A stretch of 64,000 nt of DNA from Buttiauxella agrestis ATCC 33320 (GCA_024169445.1 JALKFA010000001.1:3906001-3970000); one strand, 5' to 3'. Positions 23,650 to 32,860 are shown, counted from the stretch's first letter. Translations and numbers: made by a program. The notes: a model not told the origin generated them from the sequence alone.

Positions 23650-25254
23650 ATGACCGTAAAATATAAAACACTGCTTACCACCGCCGGGGCGGCAAAACTG
23701 GCTGCTGCGACGGCTGGCGGCACACTGATTTCCCTCACACACATGGCTGTCGGTGACGGGGGCGGCTCACTGCCGGAGCCAGATGTCAGCCAGACAGCCC
23801 TCATCCGTGAAAAATGGCGTGCAGCACTGAATAAAATCAGCATCGATGTCAATCACGATAATTACGTGGTGGCCGAGCTGGTTATTCCGCCGGAACGGGG
23901 CGGATTCTGGATGCGGGAAATGGGCTTGTTTGATGCTGATGGCACACTCATCGCCATTGCCAATATGGCCGAAAGCTACAAGCCGAAACTGGCTGAGGGT
24001 TCAGGCCGCGCGCAAACCGTGCGTATGGTGATTATGGTCAGTGCCATTGAGTCGGTTGACCTGACCATCGACACCACCACGGTGATGGCAACCCAGGATT
24101 ATGTCGACGATAAACTCGCCGAGCATGAACGTTCGCGCCGCCATCCTGATGCCACCCTCGAGGCTAAGGGTTTTACGCAACTGAGCAGTGCCACCGACAG
24201 CACCAGTGAAGCGCTGGCAGCGACACCGAAAGCGGTCAAAGCGGCTTATGACCTGGCTAATGATAAATACAGTGCACAGGATGCAACCACTGCGCGTAAA
24301 GGCCTCGTCCAGCTCAGCAGTGCCACCGACAGCACCATTGAAGTGCTGGCCGCGACCCCGAAAGCTGTCAAAGCGGCTTACGACCTGGCTAACGGCAAAT
24401 ACACTGCGCAGGACGCATCGACCGCGCGCAAAGGGATTGTCCAGCTCAGCAGTGCCACCGACAGCACCAGTGAAGTGCTGGCAGCGACACCGAAAGCGGT
24501 CAAAGCGGCTTATGACCTGGCTAATGGCAAATACAGTGCACAGGATGCAACCACTGTGCGTAAAGGCCTCGTCCAGCTCAGCAGTGCCGCTGACAGCGAA
24601 AGTGAAGTGCTGGCCGCGACACCAAAAGCAGTGAAAGCGGCGAATCATAATGCCAATGGACGTGTTCCCTCTGGGCGCAAAATTAACGGTCGAGCGCTCA
24701 GTGCTGATATCAGTCTTGGCGCGACGGATGTAGGGGCGCTTTCTGTCGGCGGAGGGCGTCTTACGGGCAATCTTGAGATATACAGCGCAGCACCCATCAT
24801 CCAGCTTACGGAGGCTGACACAGGGAAGAAATACTTTGTTGTGGTGGATGGAAGTGGGCTTCGAATCAATGAGGACTCTACGACGGGGAATGCTGTTCTG
24901 ACCTATGCCAGTAGTAGCAAAATACTAACCTCAGTTGGTCAGATTGTCCCCGGCAACTACGCAAATTTTGATTTGAAATATCAGCCTAAAGGAAGCTATA
25001 CCCCCGCCGGTGAGGCTTACACAAAAGCCCAGAGCGATGCGCGCTACGGCATTGTGAATGGCCTCAGACGTGGCGGGCAGCAGCTTTTTAACAGCGCTTT
25101 TGCCTGGATTGGTGTCTGGGAAGCACCTGCAGGATGTGTTCTTACCGGGGTAAGGCAGCATGGTGCAGACGATGGTCGAAAAATGGGGTTTTATTACCGC
25201 CAGATGCAATATCTGAATAAACAAAGCGGTGCATGGGTCAACGTAGGGGATTAA
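23650..25254 (+). CDS. H: Tail fibre protein gpH
   Basis: A 534-residue fibre. The N-terminal ~160 residues are conserved for baseplate attachment (SLTHMAVGDGGG ... GGFWMREMGLFDADG). Residues ~176-335 consist of four 44-residue repeats containing LSSATDS..E.LAATPKAVKAA.. typical of P2-family fibres. The C-terminal part (from about 340) is the variable, receptor-contacting region ending in a stretch rich in Y, W and G. The chaperone gene G follows directly. The receptor is not predictable. Confidence 0.94.
   Translation: MTVKYKTLLTTAGAAKLAAATAGGTLISLTHMAVGDGGGSLPEPDVSQTALIREKWRAALNKISIDVNHDNYVVAELVIPPERGGFWMREMGLFDADGTLIAIANMAESYKPKLAEGSGRAQTVRMVIMVSAIESVDLTIDTTTVMATQDYVDDKLAEHERSRRHPDATLEAKGFTQLSSATDSTSEALAATPKAVKAAYDLANDKYSAQDATTARKGLVQLSSATDSTIEVLAATPKAVKAAYDLANGKYTAQDASTARKGIVQLSSATDSTSEVLAATPKAVKAAYDLANGKYSAQDATTVRKGLVQLSSAADSESEVLAATPKAVKAANHNANGRVPSGRKINGRALSADISLGATDVGALSVGGGRLTGNLEIYSAAPIIQLTEADTGKKYFVVVDGSGLRINEDSTTGNAVLTYASSSKILTSVGQIVPGNYANFDLKYQPKGSYTPAGEAYTKAQSDARYGIVNGLRRGGQQLFNSAFAWIGVWEAPAGCVLTGVRQHGADDGRKMGFYYRQMQYLNKQSGAWVNVGD
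24181..24645 (+). repeat. Four tandem 132-bp repeats within the fibre gene
   Basis: The sequence CTSAGCAGTGCCRCYGACAG recurs at 24181, 24313, 24445 and 24577, a period of 132 bp (44 codons) with the units very similar at DNA level. Recombination between units would change fibre length in frame. Confidence 0.93.
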
Positions 25255-25257
25255 TTG

Positions 25258-25773
25258 ATGGATTTATTTAACACTCCAAAAGTCTATAAAAAAGAAATTG
25301 TTGAGATTGAGGGCCAGTTTCATGAGGGGCAATATTTTCAGGATGATAAAGGCCGAGACTGGTATGACACACTGATTGACTGGTCAGGCGCGATTGCTCT
25401 GGATTCAGCAGGTATTGTCTGCGCTTTTGAATCTGATGTATCGATGATGGGTATGGTCGAGGGGCGCAGCGTTTATGAGGTGGACCCGGCAGATGTGCCT
25501 CAACACGTGGTGGGCAATTTTAAATACGAGAACGGCGTGTTTATCGATATCCGCCCGGATGAAAATGAGCTGGCCCTACAGAAAAAGGCTGAGCTGATGT
25601 TCGATGCTGCGGCGGCTATATCCCCTCTTCAGGATGCCGTTGATCTGGATATTGCAACAACCGAGGAGGCCGAACAGCTTCTTGCCTGGAAGAAATACCG
25701 CGTGTTACTCAACCGTGTGGATGTTTCGCAGATGACCCGTAATGAATGGCCGCAGGCACCGGCAACCCTCTGA
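25258..25773 (+). CDS. G: Tail fibre assembly chaperone gpG
   Basis: A 171-residue tail fibre assembly protein (P2 G is 175; Tfa family). The C-terminal part (AAISPLQDAVDLDIATTEEAEQ ... WKKYRVLLNRVD ... WPQAP) is the conserved Tfa signature. ATG 25258 is preferred to TTG 25255. It assists folding of the gpH tip, with which its N-terminus co-varies. A strong terminator follows. Confidence 0.93.
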   Translation: MDLFNTPKVYKKEIVEIEGQFHEGQYFQDDKGRDWYDTLIDWSGAIALDSAGIVCAFESDVSMMGMVEGRSVYEVDPADVPQHVVGNFKYENGVFIDIRPDENELALQKKAELMFDAAAAISPLQDAVDLDIATTEEAEQLLAWKKYRVLLNRVDVSQMTRNEWPQAPATL

Positions 25774-25783
25774 CAGGCACAAA

Positions 25784-25806
25784 AAAGCCCGCGCAAAGCG
25801 GGCTAG
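25784..25806 (+). terminator. Terminator after the fibre operon
   Basis: AGCCCGC-GCAAA-GCGGGCT forms a strong hairpin with A/T flanks just after gene G. It overlaps the stop codon of the opposing 39-residue gene. Confidence 0.7.
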
Positions 25807-25922
25807 TCATACGGACATTCCTGATAATCATCTTCTTCATCATCGACAAACCACAGGCACCAGAAATACCCTGCCAGTAACCAGACGACCAGTGCCGCCA
25901 CTCCCCATAAAACGTATTGCAT
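25803..25922 (-). CDS. 39-residue single-span membrane protein
   Basis: A short frame with an excellent GGGAGG site 7 nt before its ATG. The product has one hydrophobic, Trp-rich membrane segment (residues ~3-26) followed by a strongly acidic tail (FVDDEEDDYQE) and two cysteines. It lies leftward between G and FI, where P2 carries the lysogenic-conversion gene Z/fun. A small inner-membrane protein acting in the lysogen is plausible. I do not recognise a family. Confidence 0.6.
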   Translation of the reverse strand: MQYVLWGVAALVVWLLAGYFWCLWFVDDEEDDYQECPYD

Positions 25923-25988
25923 TGCGCCGCCTCCCTTAATGCCGGAAACGATAACGGCAATACACCTTTATAGATAATGGATATAAAC

Positions 25989-26087
25989 GATCAATTCTCG
26001 CTAATTGATCGCTCTCACCGATCAATCGCCATCACATTTTACCCGCTGATTTCTCACTGGTTTATTGGCTGTTGTGCCCTCAGCCAA
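25989..26087 (+). promoter_or_regulatory. Dyad-rich late promoter region upstream of FI
   Basis: GATCAATT-6-AATTGATC (25989-26010) is a perfect inverted repeat, and a further GATCAAT occurs at 26019. TTGGCTG-9-CAGCCAA (26065-26087) is a second perfect dyad containing GTTGTG, lying 76-98 bp before FI, as expected for an Ogr-type activator site. The first dyad may serve the divergent small gene. Confidence 0.45.
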
Positions 26088-26162
26088 CGAGCGCACATTG
26101 CTCGCCCGCTGACGGCACAACACCTGAAAATAGACATTCCAGAAAACTACGGAGTGAGCCGG

Positions 26163-27350
26163 ATGAGTGATTACCACCACGGCGTGCAGGTTATTGAAAT
26201 CAACGACGGCACGCGTGTTATTTCCACGGTCTCGACGGCGGTCATCGGCATGGTGTGTACCGCCAGCGATGCCGACGCGCAGACCTTTCCCCTTAATGAG
26301 CCGGTGTTAATTACTAATGTGCAGGCGGCTATCGGCAAGGCCGGAACCAAAGGCACCCTGGCTGCTTCCCTCCAGGCAATTGCTGACCAGTGCAAGCCGG
26401 TGACGATTGTGGTGCGCGTCGAAGAAGGCGACGACGAAGATGAGGACGCCGCCCGCGCGCAGACCATCAGCAATATCATTGGTGGCACCGATATCAACGG
26501 TAAATACACCGGCATTAAAGCGCTGCTGACCGCTTCAGCCGTCACCGGCGTGAAACCGCGCATTCTCGGCGTGCCGGGGCTGGATTCGCAGGAAGTGGCG
26601 GTTGCACTGGCCTCGGTGTGTGTCAGCCTGCGCGCCTTTGGCTATGTCAGTGCGTGGAACTGCAAAACGATTTCTGACGCCATCAAGTACCGTGACAATT
26701 TTAGCCAGCGTGAGCTGATGGTTATCTGGCCGGACTTTATCGCCTGGGATACGGAAAAGAACGCCAGTGCTCCGGCGTATGCCACGGCGCGTGCACTCGG
26801 TCTGCGTGCCTTCATCGACCAGACCGTCGGCTGGCATAAAACCCTGTCCAACGTCGGGGTGCAGGGTGTCACCGGTATCAGTGCCTCGGTGTTCTGGGAT
26901 TTGCAGGCCTCCGGCACCGATGCTGACCTGCTCAATGAGGCTGGAGTCACGACCCTTATCCGCAAGGATGGCTTCCGCTTCTGGGGTAACCGCACCTGTT
27001 CTGACGACCCGTTATTCCTGTTTGAGAACTACACCCGCACCGCGCAGGTCATCGCCGACACGATGGCCGAGGGGCATATGTGGGCGGTGGATAAACCGAT
27101 CACACCGGTGCTCATCCGCGACATTGTAGACGGCATCAAGGCCAAATTCCGCGAGCTGAAAACCGCCGGTTACATCGTGGATGCCGACTGCTGGTTTGAT
27201 GAAACCGCCAATGACAAGGAATCGCTCAAAGCTGGGAAACTCTATCTCGATTACGACTACACGCCGGTGCCACCACTGGAAAACCTCACCCTGCGTCAGC
27301 GCATCACCGATAAATACCTGGTGAACCTGATTACCTCGGTCAACGGATAA
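26163..27350 (+). CDS. FI: Tail sheath protein gpFI
   Basis: A 395-residue contractile sheath (P2 FI is 396), starting MSDYHHGVQVIEINDGTR after a GGAG site. An upstream in-frame ATG (25977) would add 62 unrelated residues. Family stretches include LRAFIDQTVGWHKTLSNV and DGFRFWGNRTCS. First gene of the FI-FII-E-T-U-D operon. Confidence 0.96.
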   Translation: MSDYHHGVQVIEINDGTRVISTVSTAVIGMVCTASDADAQTFPLNEPVLITNVQAAIGKAGTKGTLAASLQAIADQCKPVTIVVRVEEGDDEDEDAARAQTISNIIGGTDINGKYTGIKALLTASAVTGVKPRILGVPGLDSQEVAVALASVCVSLRAFGYVSAWNCKTISDAIKYRDNFSQRELMVIWPDFIAWDTEKNASAPAYATARALGLRAFIDQTVGWHKTLSNVGVQGVTGISASVFWDLQASGTDADLLNEAGVTTLIRKDGFRFWGNRTCSDDPLFLFENYTRTAQVIADTMAEGHMWAVDKPITPVLIRDIVDGIKAKFRELKTAGYIVDADCWFDETANDKESLKAGKLYLDYDYTPVPPLENLTLRQRITDKYLVNLITSVNG

Positions 27351-27363
27351 GGAGCGCTGAATC

Positions 27364-27885
27364 ATGGCAATGCCCCGCAAGCTTAAATCACTCAACCTGT
27401 TTAACGACGGCCTCAGTTACATGGGCGTGGTGTCCTCGGTGACGCTGCCGAAACTGACCCGCAAGCTGGAAAATTATCGCGGCGGCGGCATGAACGGTGC
27501 CGCGCCGGTGGATTTTGGTCTCGACGATGATGCACTCACCCTTGAGTGGACACTCGGCGGTTTTCCGGACGAAGAGCTCTGGGCGCAGTACGCGCTGCTG
27601 GGTGCCTCCAGTGTGCCGCTGCGTTTTGCAGGCTCCTACCAGCGCGACGATACCGAAGAAGAAACCGCCGTCGAGGTGGTGGTGCGTGGCCGTCATAAAG
27701 AATTTGACGGCGGCGACAGCAAACAGGGTGAGGATACCGAAACCAAAATCACCACGGTGTGCACCTATTACAAGCTGACGATGAACGGCAAAGAGCTGAT
27801 TGAAATCGACACCCTCAACATGATTGAGAAAGTGAACGGCGTCGACCGTCTTGAACAGCGCCGCCGCAATATCGGTCTGTCTTAA
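27364..27885 (+). CDS. FII: Tail tube protein gpFII
   Basis: A 173-residue tube subunit (P2 FII is 172) with long stretches shared with P2, such as MAMPRKLK, VTLPKLTRKLENYRG and MIEKVNGVDRLEQRRRNIG. It polymerises into the tube inside the sheath. 13 bp downstream of FI. Confidence 0.97.
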   Translation: MAMPRKLKSLNLFNDGLSYMGVVSSVTLPKLTRKLENYRGGGMNGAAPVDFGLDDDALTLEWTLGGFPDEELWAQYALLGASSVPLRFAGSYQRDDTEEETAVEVVVRGRHKEFDGGDSKQGEDTETKITTVCTYYKLTMNGKELIEIDTLNMIEKVNGVDRLEQRRRNIGLS

Positions 27886-27947
27886 TACCATTGCCGGTCA
27901 GGTTTTCTGGCCGGTTACCCCTTGTAAAATCCACGGAGAAAAATCCC

Positions 27948-28253
27948 ATGAGCAACGCAAAAAAATACAAGAACACTTCTGATAACCCGAACATTGTGAC
28001 CCTGGTGAAGCCGGTTAAACGCGGGGAAATTGTGATTGAAACGGTCACGCTGATTAAGCCGACCGCAGGTACCCTGCGCGGGGTGAGTCTCGCTGATGTC
28101 GCCAGCTCGGATGTGAACGCGCTGATTAAAGTGCTGCCGCGTATGACTTACCCGAGCCTGACCGAGTCGGATGTTGCCGCGCTGGAGCTGCCGGACATGA
28201 TGACGCTGGCCGCGAAGGTGATCGGTTTTTTGGCTCCGGCTTCGGCGGTTTAA
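27948..28253 (+). CDS. E: Tail protein gpE (tape-measure chaperone, zero-frame product)
   Basis: A 101-residue protein starting MSNAKKYKN after GGAG; P2 E is 91 residues. It is the analogue of lambda gpG, a tape-measure chaperone. A slippery heptamer lies 22 nt before its stop and allows an extended product. Confidence 0.92.
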   Translation: MSNAKKYKNTSDNPNIVTLVKPVKRGEIVIETVTLIKPTAGTLRGVSLADVASSDVNALIKVLPRMTYPSLTESDVAALELPDMMTLAAKVIGFLAPASAV

Positions 28254-28405
28254 GCTTCCCGTCGGGTTTATCGGTCGACGACCTGATGGCGGATATTGCG
28301 GTGATCTTCCACTGGCCGCCATCAGAACTCTACGCCCTGAGCCTGAGCGACCTCATCAGCTGGCGCGAGATGGCGCTAAAACGTAGCGGAAATTCTCATG
28401 AGTAA
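27948..28405 (+). CDS. E': gpE+E' fusion by programmed -1 frameshift
   Basis: T-TTT-TTG at 28226-28232 is a slippery run near the end of E. After a -1 shift the frame continues for about 57 residues (SFPSGLSVDDLMADIAVIFH, WPPSELYALSLSDLISWREM) to a stop at 28403-28405, inside the start of T. P2 makes E+E' in the same way, and the downstream frame resembles P2 E'. Confidence 0.88.
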
Positions 28406-30803
28406 TAACGTCAGAATCGAAGTGCTGCTTAAGGCCGTTGACCAGGCAACGCGCCCGTTTAAACACATCCAGACGGCGAGCAAGGCGCTGGCGGGTGACA
28501 TCCGCAACACGCAGAAAACCCTCAAAGACCTGAACGGCCAGGCATCGCGTATTGACGGTTTTCGTAAAACCAGCGCGCAGCTTGCGGTCACCGGTCAGTC
28601 ACTGGCAAAAGCAAAACAGGAAGCCGCCGCGCTGGCGGTGCAGTTCCGGAATACCGCCAGCCCGACGCGTGCACAGGCGCAGGCACTGGACGCCGCAAAG
28701 CGTTCGGCTTCGGAATTGCAGACCAAATATAACGGGCTGCGTCAGTCGGTCCAGCGCCAGCGGCAGGAGCTGGCACAGGCGGGGATTAACACCCGCACCC
28801 TGTCAGCCGACGAGCGCCGCCTGAGAAATTCGCTCAGCGAAACCACCGCACAGCTTAATCGCCAGCGGGAAGCCCTGGCGCGGGTCAGCCGACAGCAGGA
28901 CAGACTCAACGCCGTCAACAACCGTTATCAGGCCGGTAAACAGCTGGCCGGGACAGCCGGTGCCGTGGGTGCTGCCGGTATCGGCATGGCAACCGCCGGT
29001 GTGGCGGCAGGTGTGGGTATCCTGAAACCCGGCTATGACTTTGCGCAGAAAAATTCCGAGTTGCAGGCGGTACTCGGGGTGGAAAAAACCTCACCGGAAA
29101 TGGAAGCCCTGCGTAAACAGGCGCGCCAGCTCGGCGATAACACCGCCGCTTCGGCAGATGACGCCGCCGGTGCGCAGATTATTATCGCCAAATCCGGCGG
29201 GGATGCGGCGGCCATTCAGGCGGCGACGCCGGTCACGCTGAATATGGCGCTCGCCAACCAGCGCACGATGGAAGAAAACGCCGCGCTGCTGATGGGGATG
29301 CGGTCGGCGTTCCAGCTTTCCGACGACAAGGTCGCGCACATTGGCGATGTGCTTTCGACCACGATGAACAAAACCGCCGCTGACTTTAACGGGTTGAGTG
29401 ATGCCCTGACCTATATCGCGCCGGTGGCGAAAAATGCCGGTATCAGTATCGAAGAAACCGCCGCGATGGCCGGTGCGCTGCACGATGCGAAAATCACCGG
29501 CTCGATGGCAGGCACCGGAAGCCGCGCGGTCATCAGCCGTTTGCAGGCACCGGTCGGCCAGGCGAAAACGGCACTCACTGAGCTGAAAGTCAGCACCGCC
29601 GACAGCAAGGGCAACATGCGCCCGCTGTTTACCATCCTGAAAGAAATGCAGGGCAAATTTGAGAAAAACAAACTCGGTACGGCGCAGCGTGCGGAGTACA
29701 TGAAGGTCATCTTTGGCGAGGAAGCCAGCTCGGCAGCTGCGGTACTGATGACCGACGCCATGACCGGCAAACTCGACAAACTCACCGCCACCTTTAAAGC
29801 CTCGGACGGCAAAACCGCCGAACTGGTGAAGGTGATGCAGGACAACCTCGGCGGCGACTTTAAAGAGTTTCAGTCGGCGTATGAGGCGGTCGGCACTGAC
29901 CTGTTTGACCAGCAGGAGTCTTCCCTGCGCCAGCTGACACAGACCACCACCAAATATGTGCTCAAACTCGACCACTGGATTGTGCAGAACAAAGGACTCG
30001 CACAGACCCTGCTCAAGGTCGGTGGTGTGGCACTGGCGGTCATTGGCCTGGTCGGGGCGATTGGTCTGGTGGCATGGCCGGTGATTGCCGGTGTCAATGC
30101 CCTGATTGCCGCAGCCGGTCTGCTCGGCACCGCGTTTACCGTCGCCGGTGGGGCGATGATGACGGTACTCGGCGCACTCAGCTGGCCGATTGTCGCCATC
30201 GGTGCGGCTATCGTCGGGGGTGCGCTGCTCATCTATCAATACTGGGAGCCGCTGAGCGCTTTCTTCAGCGGTGTGGTGGAAGGACTGAAAGCTGCCTTTG
30301 CGCCGGTGGCTGAGATGTTCGCGCCACTGGCTCCGGTGTTTGACGCTATCGGGCAGAAAGTTCAGGGGGTCTGGCAGTGGTTCAAAGAGCTGATTGCCCC
30401 GGTGAAAGCCAGCAAGGACACACTCGACAGCTGCAAGGAATCCGGCGTGGCGTTTGGTCAGGCACTGGCAGGCGCTTTCCGGCTCGCCATGACACCGTTT
30501 ACCGCCCTGCGTGACGGTATCGAGTGGGTACTCGACAAGCTCGGCCTCATCAACCAGCAATCCGGTCAGCTTAATGTGCAGGCCGAAAAGGTCAACGCCT
30601 ATGCCAGCGGAGCCGGGGGTTATCAACCGGTCACCGCCAGCAGTGGCAAAACCTACACTGACCAGAGCCGCAATGAGTATCACATCGCCATCGGCGGCGG
30701 TGTGCAGAACGGCGGTGAACTTGACCGCCAGCTGCGCGACAGCCTGGAAAAATACGAGCGCGAGAAACGTGCGAAGCAACGCGCCAGCATGATGCACGAC
30801 TAA
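28398..30803 (+). CDS. T: Tail tape measure protein gpT
   Basis: An 801-residue tape measure (P2 T is 815). A long N-terminal coiled coil (about 10-180) is followed by a Gly-rich segment (about 185-215) and the TP901-type core. Membrane-like hydrophobic segments occur at about 535-615 (VALAVIGLVGAIGLVAWPVI), and a charged C-terminus ends the protein. It sets tail length and may enter the host membrane during DNA injection. The start overlaps the E' frame. Confidence 0.96.
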   Translation: MSNNVRIEVLLKAVDQATRPFKHIQTASKALAGDIRNTQKTLKDLNGQASRIDGFRKTSAQLAVTGQSLAKAKQEAAALAVQFRNTASPTRAQAQALDAAKRSASELQTKYNGLRQSVQRQRQELAQAGINTRTLSADERRLRNSLSETTAQLNRQREALARVSRQQDRLNAVNNRYQAGKQLAGTAGAVGAAGIGMATAGVAAGVGILKPGYDFAQKNSELQAVLGVEKTSPEMEALRKQARQLGDNTAASADDAAGAQIIIAKSGGDAAAIQAATPVTLNMALANQRTMEENAALLMGMRSAFQLSDDKVAHIGDVLSTTMNKTAADFNGLSDALTYIAPVAKNAGISIEETAAMAGALHDAKITGSMAGTGSRAVISRLQAPVGQAKTALTELKVSTADSKGNMRPLFTILKEMQGKFEKNKLGTAQRAEYMKVIFGEEASSAAAVLMTDAMTGKLDKLTATFKASDGKTAELVKVMQDNLGGDFKEFQSAYEAVGTDLFDQQESSLRQLTQTTTKYVLKLDHWIVQNKGLAQTLLKVGGVALAVIGLVGAIGLVAWPVIAGVNALIAAAGLLGTAFTVAGGAMMTVLGALSWPIVAIGAAIVGGALLIYQYWEPLSAFFSGVVEGLKAAFAPVAEMFAPLAPVFDAIGQKVQGVWQWFKELIAPVKASKDTLDSCKESGVAFGQALAGAFRLAMTPFTALRDGIEWVLDKLGLINQQSGQLNVQAEKVNAYASGAGGYQPVTASSGKTYTDQSRNEYHIAIGGGVQNGGELDRQLRDSLEKYEREKRAKQRASMMHD

Positions 30804-30815
30804 GGAGGATTCACC

Positions 30816-31277
30816 ATGATGCTTGCCCTCGGCATGTTTGTTTTTCAGTTACAGACACTGCCTTATCAGAGCCTGCAACGGGATGTGGATTATCGCTGGC
30901 CATCCAACAGTCGCGTCGGCCAGCGACCGGCGATGCAGTTCCTCGGCGTGAATGAGGAAAAAATTGTCCTGAGTGGAAGCCTGTTGCCGGAAATCACCGG
31001 CGGCAGGCTGTCACTGCTGGCACTCAACCTGATGGCGGATGAGGGGCGCGCCTGGTCGCTGCTTGATGGCAGTGGCACCATTTATGGCATGTTTGTGATT
31101 AATTCGGTCAGCGAAACCCACAGCGAATTTTTTGCCGACGGCTCAGCCATGAAAATTGATTTTACCGTCAGCCTGACCCGCGTGGATGAGTCGCTGACGG
31201 CGATGTTTGGTGATATTGAGAAGCAGGCCGAAAGCCTGGTCGGGAACGTGCAGAGTAAAATCGGAGGGTTATTTTAA
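30816..31277 (+). CDS. U: Tail protein gpU
   Basis: A 153-residue protein of the P2 U family (159), with YRWPSNSRVGQRPAMQFLG and IYGMFVINSVSETHSEFFADG. It is a tail-tip hub component. GGAGGA precedes the start. It overlaps D by one base. Confidence 0.95.
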   Translation: MMLALGMFVFQLQTLPYQSLQRDVDYRWPSNSRVGQRPAMQFLGVNEEKIVLSGSLLPEITGGRLSLLALNLMADEGRAWSLLDGSGTIYGMFVINSVSETHSEFFADGSAMKIDFTVSLTRVDESLTAMFGDIEKQAESLVGNVQSKIGGLF

Positions 31278-32431
31278 TGCTGACCGGAATGACACTGGAT
31301 GCCGGGGCAAGCATGGCACCGGCGTTTATGCTCACCCTCAACCAGCAGGACATTACTCGCAATATCAGCGACCGGTTGATTAGCCTCAGCATGACCGATA
31401 ACCGGGGCTTTGAAGCTGACCAGCTCGATATCGAACTCGATGACACTGACGGCCTGATTGAGTTGCCGGTGCGCGGGGCGGTGCTGTCACTGTTCCTCGG
31501 CTGGCAGGGTTCGGCGCTGCTGGGGAAAGGTCAGTTCACGGTTGATGAAATTGAACATCGCGGCGCACCGGACACGCTGACTATCCGTGCGCGCAGTGCA
31601 GATTTTCGCGGCACGCTCAATTCACGCCGCGAGGCGTCCTATCACGACACCACCCTCGGGGAAGTGCTCAACACTATCGCCAACCGCAACAAACTGACCG
31701 CCAGTGTCGCCCCGCAGTTCACCGGAATTGCCATCCCGCATATCGACCAGACGCAGGAGTCCGACGCGAAATTCCTCACCCGTCTGGCAGAACGCAACGG
31801 CGCGGAGGTGTCGGTCAAGGCAGGCAAACTGCTGTTCATCAAAGCCGGTGCCGGAGTCACCGCCAGCGGCAAACCCATTGCGCAGATGAGCATCGAGCGC
31901 CGCGACGGTGACCGTCACCAGTTTGCCATTGCTGACCGTGGGGCTTACACCGGCGTGACCGCTAAATGGTTGCACACCAAAGAGCCGAAAGAGCAAAAGC
32001 AGCAGGTCAAACTCAGGCGTAAGGCCAAACCGCAGAACCTGCGCGCCCTCCAGCACCCGAAGGCCAAGCCGGTAAAAGCGAATAAAGCACCAAAGGAAAA
32101 GGAAGAGCGCGAGGGCGAGTACATGGCTGGTGAGGAAGATAATGTCTTTGCGCTGACCACCATTTACGCCAGCAAGGCGCAGGCGATGCGTGCGGCTCAG
32201 GCCAAATGGGACAAACTGCAACGGGGTGTGGCAGAGTTTTCGATTAGCCTTGCGATGGGTCGTGCAGATCTTTACCCGGAAACACCGGTCACCGTTTCAG
32301 GCTTTAAGCGCGTCATTGACGAGCAGGCATGGACAATCACTAAGGTGATGCACTCACTCAGTAATAGCGGCTTCACGACCTCGCTTGAGCTGGAGGTGAG
32401 ATTAAACGATGTGAGTTACGAGTCTGAATGA
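31277..32431 (+). CDS. D: Tail hub protein gpD (late control D)
   Basis: A 384-residue protein (P2 D is 387), the baseplate hub of the gp27/VgrG-like type. Conserved stretches include TDNRGFEADQLDIELDD and EHRGAPDTLTIRARSADFRGTL. A Lys-rich linker (about 235-275) is a common variable region. Last structural gene before ogr. Confidence 0.95.
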   Translation: MLTGMTLDAGASMAPAFMLTLNQQDITRNISDRLISLSMTDNRGFEADQLDIELDDTDGLIELPVRGAVLSLFLGWQGSALLGKGQFTVDEIEHRGAPDTLTIRARSADFRGTLNSRREASYHDTTLGEVLNTIANRNKLTASVAPQFTGIAIPHIDQTQESDAKFLTRLAERNGAEVSVKAGKLLFIKAGAGVTASGKPIAQMSIERRDGDRHQFAIADRGAYTGVTAKWLHTKEPKEQKQQVKLRRKAKPQNLRALQHPKAKPVKANKAPKEKEEREGEYMAGEEDNVFALTTIYASKAQAMRAAQAKWDKLQRGVAEFSISLAMGRADLYPETPVTVSGFKRVIDEQAWTITKVMHSLSNSGFTTSLELEVRLNDVSYESE

Positions 32432-32513
32432 GTTAAATTTGCAAACAATATCTTGCAAATGCGATCTGTGAGTTTATCATTCCCTCTATGATGAGCGAGA
32501 GGGGAAATAAATC

Positions 32514-32732
32514 ATGATGCATTGCCCGTTATGCCAGGACGCAGCCCACGCGCGATCCAGCAGATATTTGAGCATAGAAACCAAAGAACGTTATCACCAG
32601 TGCCAGAATATCAACTGTGGATGCACTTTTGTCACCCATGAATCACTTGCTCGATACATCGTTAAGCCTGGCGAAGTTGAACCAGCACCGCCCCACCCTA
32701 ATCGCTATAAACAACAACAGCTCTGGATGTAG
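32514..32732 (+). CDS. ogr: Late transcription activator Ogr/Delta
   Basis: A 72-residue zinc-finger activator with the pattern CPLC ... CQNINCGC (four cysteines) that identifies Ogr/Delta proteins of P2 and P4. It binds upstream of the late promoters and contacts the RNA polymerase alpha subunit. It is same length as P2 Ogr (72). A GAGGGG site precedes its ATG. A terminator follows immediately. Confidence 0.95.
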   Translation: MMHCPLCQDAAHARSSRYLSIETKERYHQCQNINCGCTFVTHESLARYIVKPGEVEPAPPHPNRYKQQQLWM

Positions 32733-32735
32733 ACA

Positions 32736-32759
32736 AAGCCTGCGAAAGCAGGTTTTTTT
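32736..32759 (+). terminator. Terminator after ogr
   Basis: CCTGC-GAAA-GCAGG hairpin followed by seven T residues, directly after the ogr stop. It separates late transcription from the integrase gene. Confidence 0.88.
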
Positions 32760-32844
32760 ATGCCTGCGCTCCGTCTCAGATAACAACAATACTCTTTTAA
32801 GTAAGCATTTGAATGTATGAGTTTGCAAAATCAAACATTGAATA

Positions 32845-32860
32845 CTGTTTAAATATACAG
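32845..32860 (+). promoter_or_regulatory. LexA box upstream of the integrase
   Basis: CTGTTTAAATATACAG matches CTGT-N8-ACAG, and the flanks extend it to the near-perfect 20-bp palindrome TACTGTTTAAATATACAGTA. It lies 35 bp before the int start codon and predicts SOS control of integrase synthesis. Confidence 0.8.

Noticed and set aside
29091-30797. 568-residue leftward ORF opposite the tape measure gene
   Set aside because: It is a GC-driven shadow of gene T with low-complexity His/Gly/Arg content and no ribosome binding site.
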